Of a stretch of DNA of 64,000 bases, positions 63,711 to 64,000 are shown piece by piece. The notes under the pieces are model-generated. The model ran no database searches. It was not told the origin of the DNA and worked only from the letters and a program-made list of their open reading frames with translations. How positions within the stretch are numbered: the first letter of the stretch is position 1; each line of letters opens with the position of its first letter. The translations under genes and the position numbers were made by a program. The DNA is taken from assembly GCF_014650175.1 (NCBI RefSeq), contig NZ_BMUL01000021.1, positions 31,939-95,938 of the forward strand. Reading direction: 5' to 3'. The DNA is from Streptomyces termitum. GTDB taxonomy: Bacteria > Actinomycetota > Actinomycetes > Streptomycetales > Streptomycetaceae.

Positions 63711-64000
63711 ATGAGCACGTCCACCGAGCAGCCGTCGCCCGAACTGGCCGCGACCACCCTGCTGCGCTTCGCCACCGCGGGCTCCGTCGACGACGGCAAG
63801 TCCACCCTCGTCGGCCGGCTCCTGCACGACTCCAAGTCGGTCCTCGCCGACCAGCTGGAGGCCGTCGAGCAGGTCTCGCGCGGCCGGGGCCAGGAGGCGC
63901 CGGACCTGGCGCTGCTGACCGACGGGCTGCGGGCCGAGCGCGAGCAGGGCATCACCATCGATGTGGCGTACCGCTACTTCGCCACCCCGCGCCGCCGCTT
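63711..64000 (+). CDS. cysN: Sulfate adenylyltransferase subunit 1 (GTPase), N-terminal part
   Basis: The first 96 residues are visible and the gene continues past the window. G1 is GSVDDGKSTLVGRLLHDSKS and the switch region is EREQGITIDVAYRYF, characteristic of CysN/EF-Tu-type GTPases. GTP hydrolysis drives APS formation by CysD. Confidence 0.95.
   Translation, partial: MSTSTEQPSPELAATTLLRFATAGSVDDGKSTLVGRLLHDSKSVLADQLEAVEQVSRGRGQEAPDLALLTDGLRAEREQGITIDVAYRYFATPRRR

Noticed and set aside
1..64000. CRISPR arrays, tRNA/rRNA genes, IS elements, integrases or attachment sites
   Set aside because: None seen on reading; direct repeats found are coding or very short, and no transposase or integrase frame was recognised.

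Overview
The window is a piece of a high-GC actinobacterial chromosome, almost certainly Streptomyces or a close relative. Support comes from the strong G/C third-position bias, frequent GTG/TTG starts, GTGA/ATGA stop-start overlaps, leaderless promoters, a Streptomyces-type type VII secretion (T7SS/ESX) locus, and an actinobacterial cysteine leader peptide ahead of the sulfate-assimilation operon. No rRNA, tRNA, CRISPR array, insertion sequence or integrase was seen.

Layout. (1) 1-2060: the N-terminal part of an Ada/AlkA-type alkylation-repair protein, an RsgA-type GTPase, and an unannotated 23-residue peptide ORF with a strong ribosome binding site, all on the minus strand. (2) 2177-9148: a seven-gene minus-strand operon (AfsA-like hotdog protein, HAD phosphatase, two unknown proteins, SDR, EamA exporter, KAS III) ending in a perfect hairpin, with a divergent TetR gene. 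Two inverted operator-like copies sit between the divergent promoters. The enzyme set suggests synthesis and export of a small butyrolactone/butenolide/furan-like signal. (3) 9153-54341: a 45-kb T7SS locus. It has EccC plus an 843-aa partner with an ART-like C-terminus on the minus strand. On the plus strand it has EccD, EccB, two WXG100-size proteins, several accessory proteins, a YbaB-like protein, a 6738-aa giant protein, a small candidate immunity gene, a membrane-anchored protein, a beta-helix/EccA-like AAA+ fusion, a mycosin with degraded catalytic residues, an ECF sigma factor and an EspI-like ATPase. No EccE was recognised. (4) 54397-59216: VOC protein, AraC regulator, YihY-family membrane protein, GAF regulator and GNAT acetyltransferase. 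(5) 59316-64000: cysteine leader peptide, sirA, a zinc-ribbon protein, cysH, cysC, cysD and the start of cysN.

The strongest new signal is regulatory. Seven intergenic sites inside the T7SS locus, and none noticed outside it, carry TGAACC-N16-CCGTT(C/G) with identical 16-nt spacing, each ahead of a T7SS gene or operon. This is the architecture of an ECF sigma promoter (GAAC -35, CGTT -10), and an ECF sigma factor gene lies in the same locus. The simplest model is a dedicated sigma factor switching on the machine, the ESX-like proteins and the giant substrate together.

The giant protein begins with a WXG100-like module (FEG in place of WxG). It continues with hydrophobic segments, a 12-copy octapeptide repeat, three lonely-Cys domains with His-(36)-Cys spacing plus a fourth diverged copy (spacing 44), duplicated unknown modules, an HD-type metal-binding signature and about 1900 residues of repeated beta-rich blocks. 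It reads as a T7SS-exported, possibly self-processing multi-domain effector or surface protein; that role is inference.
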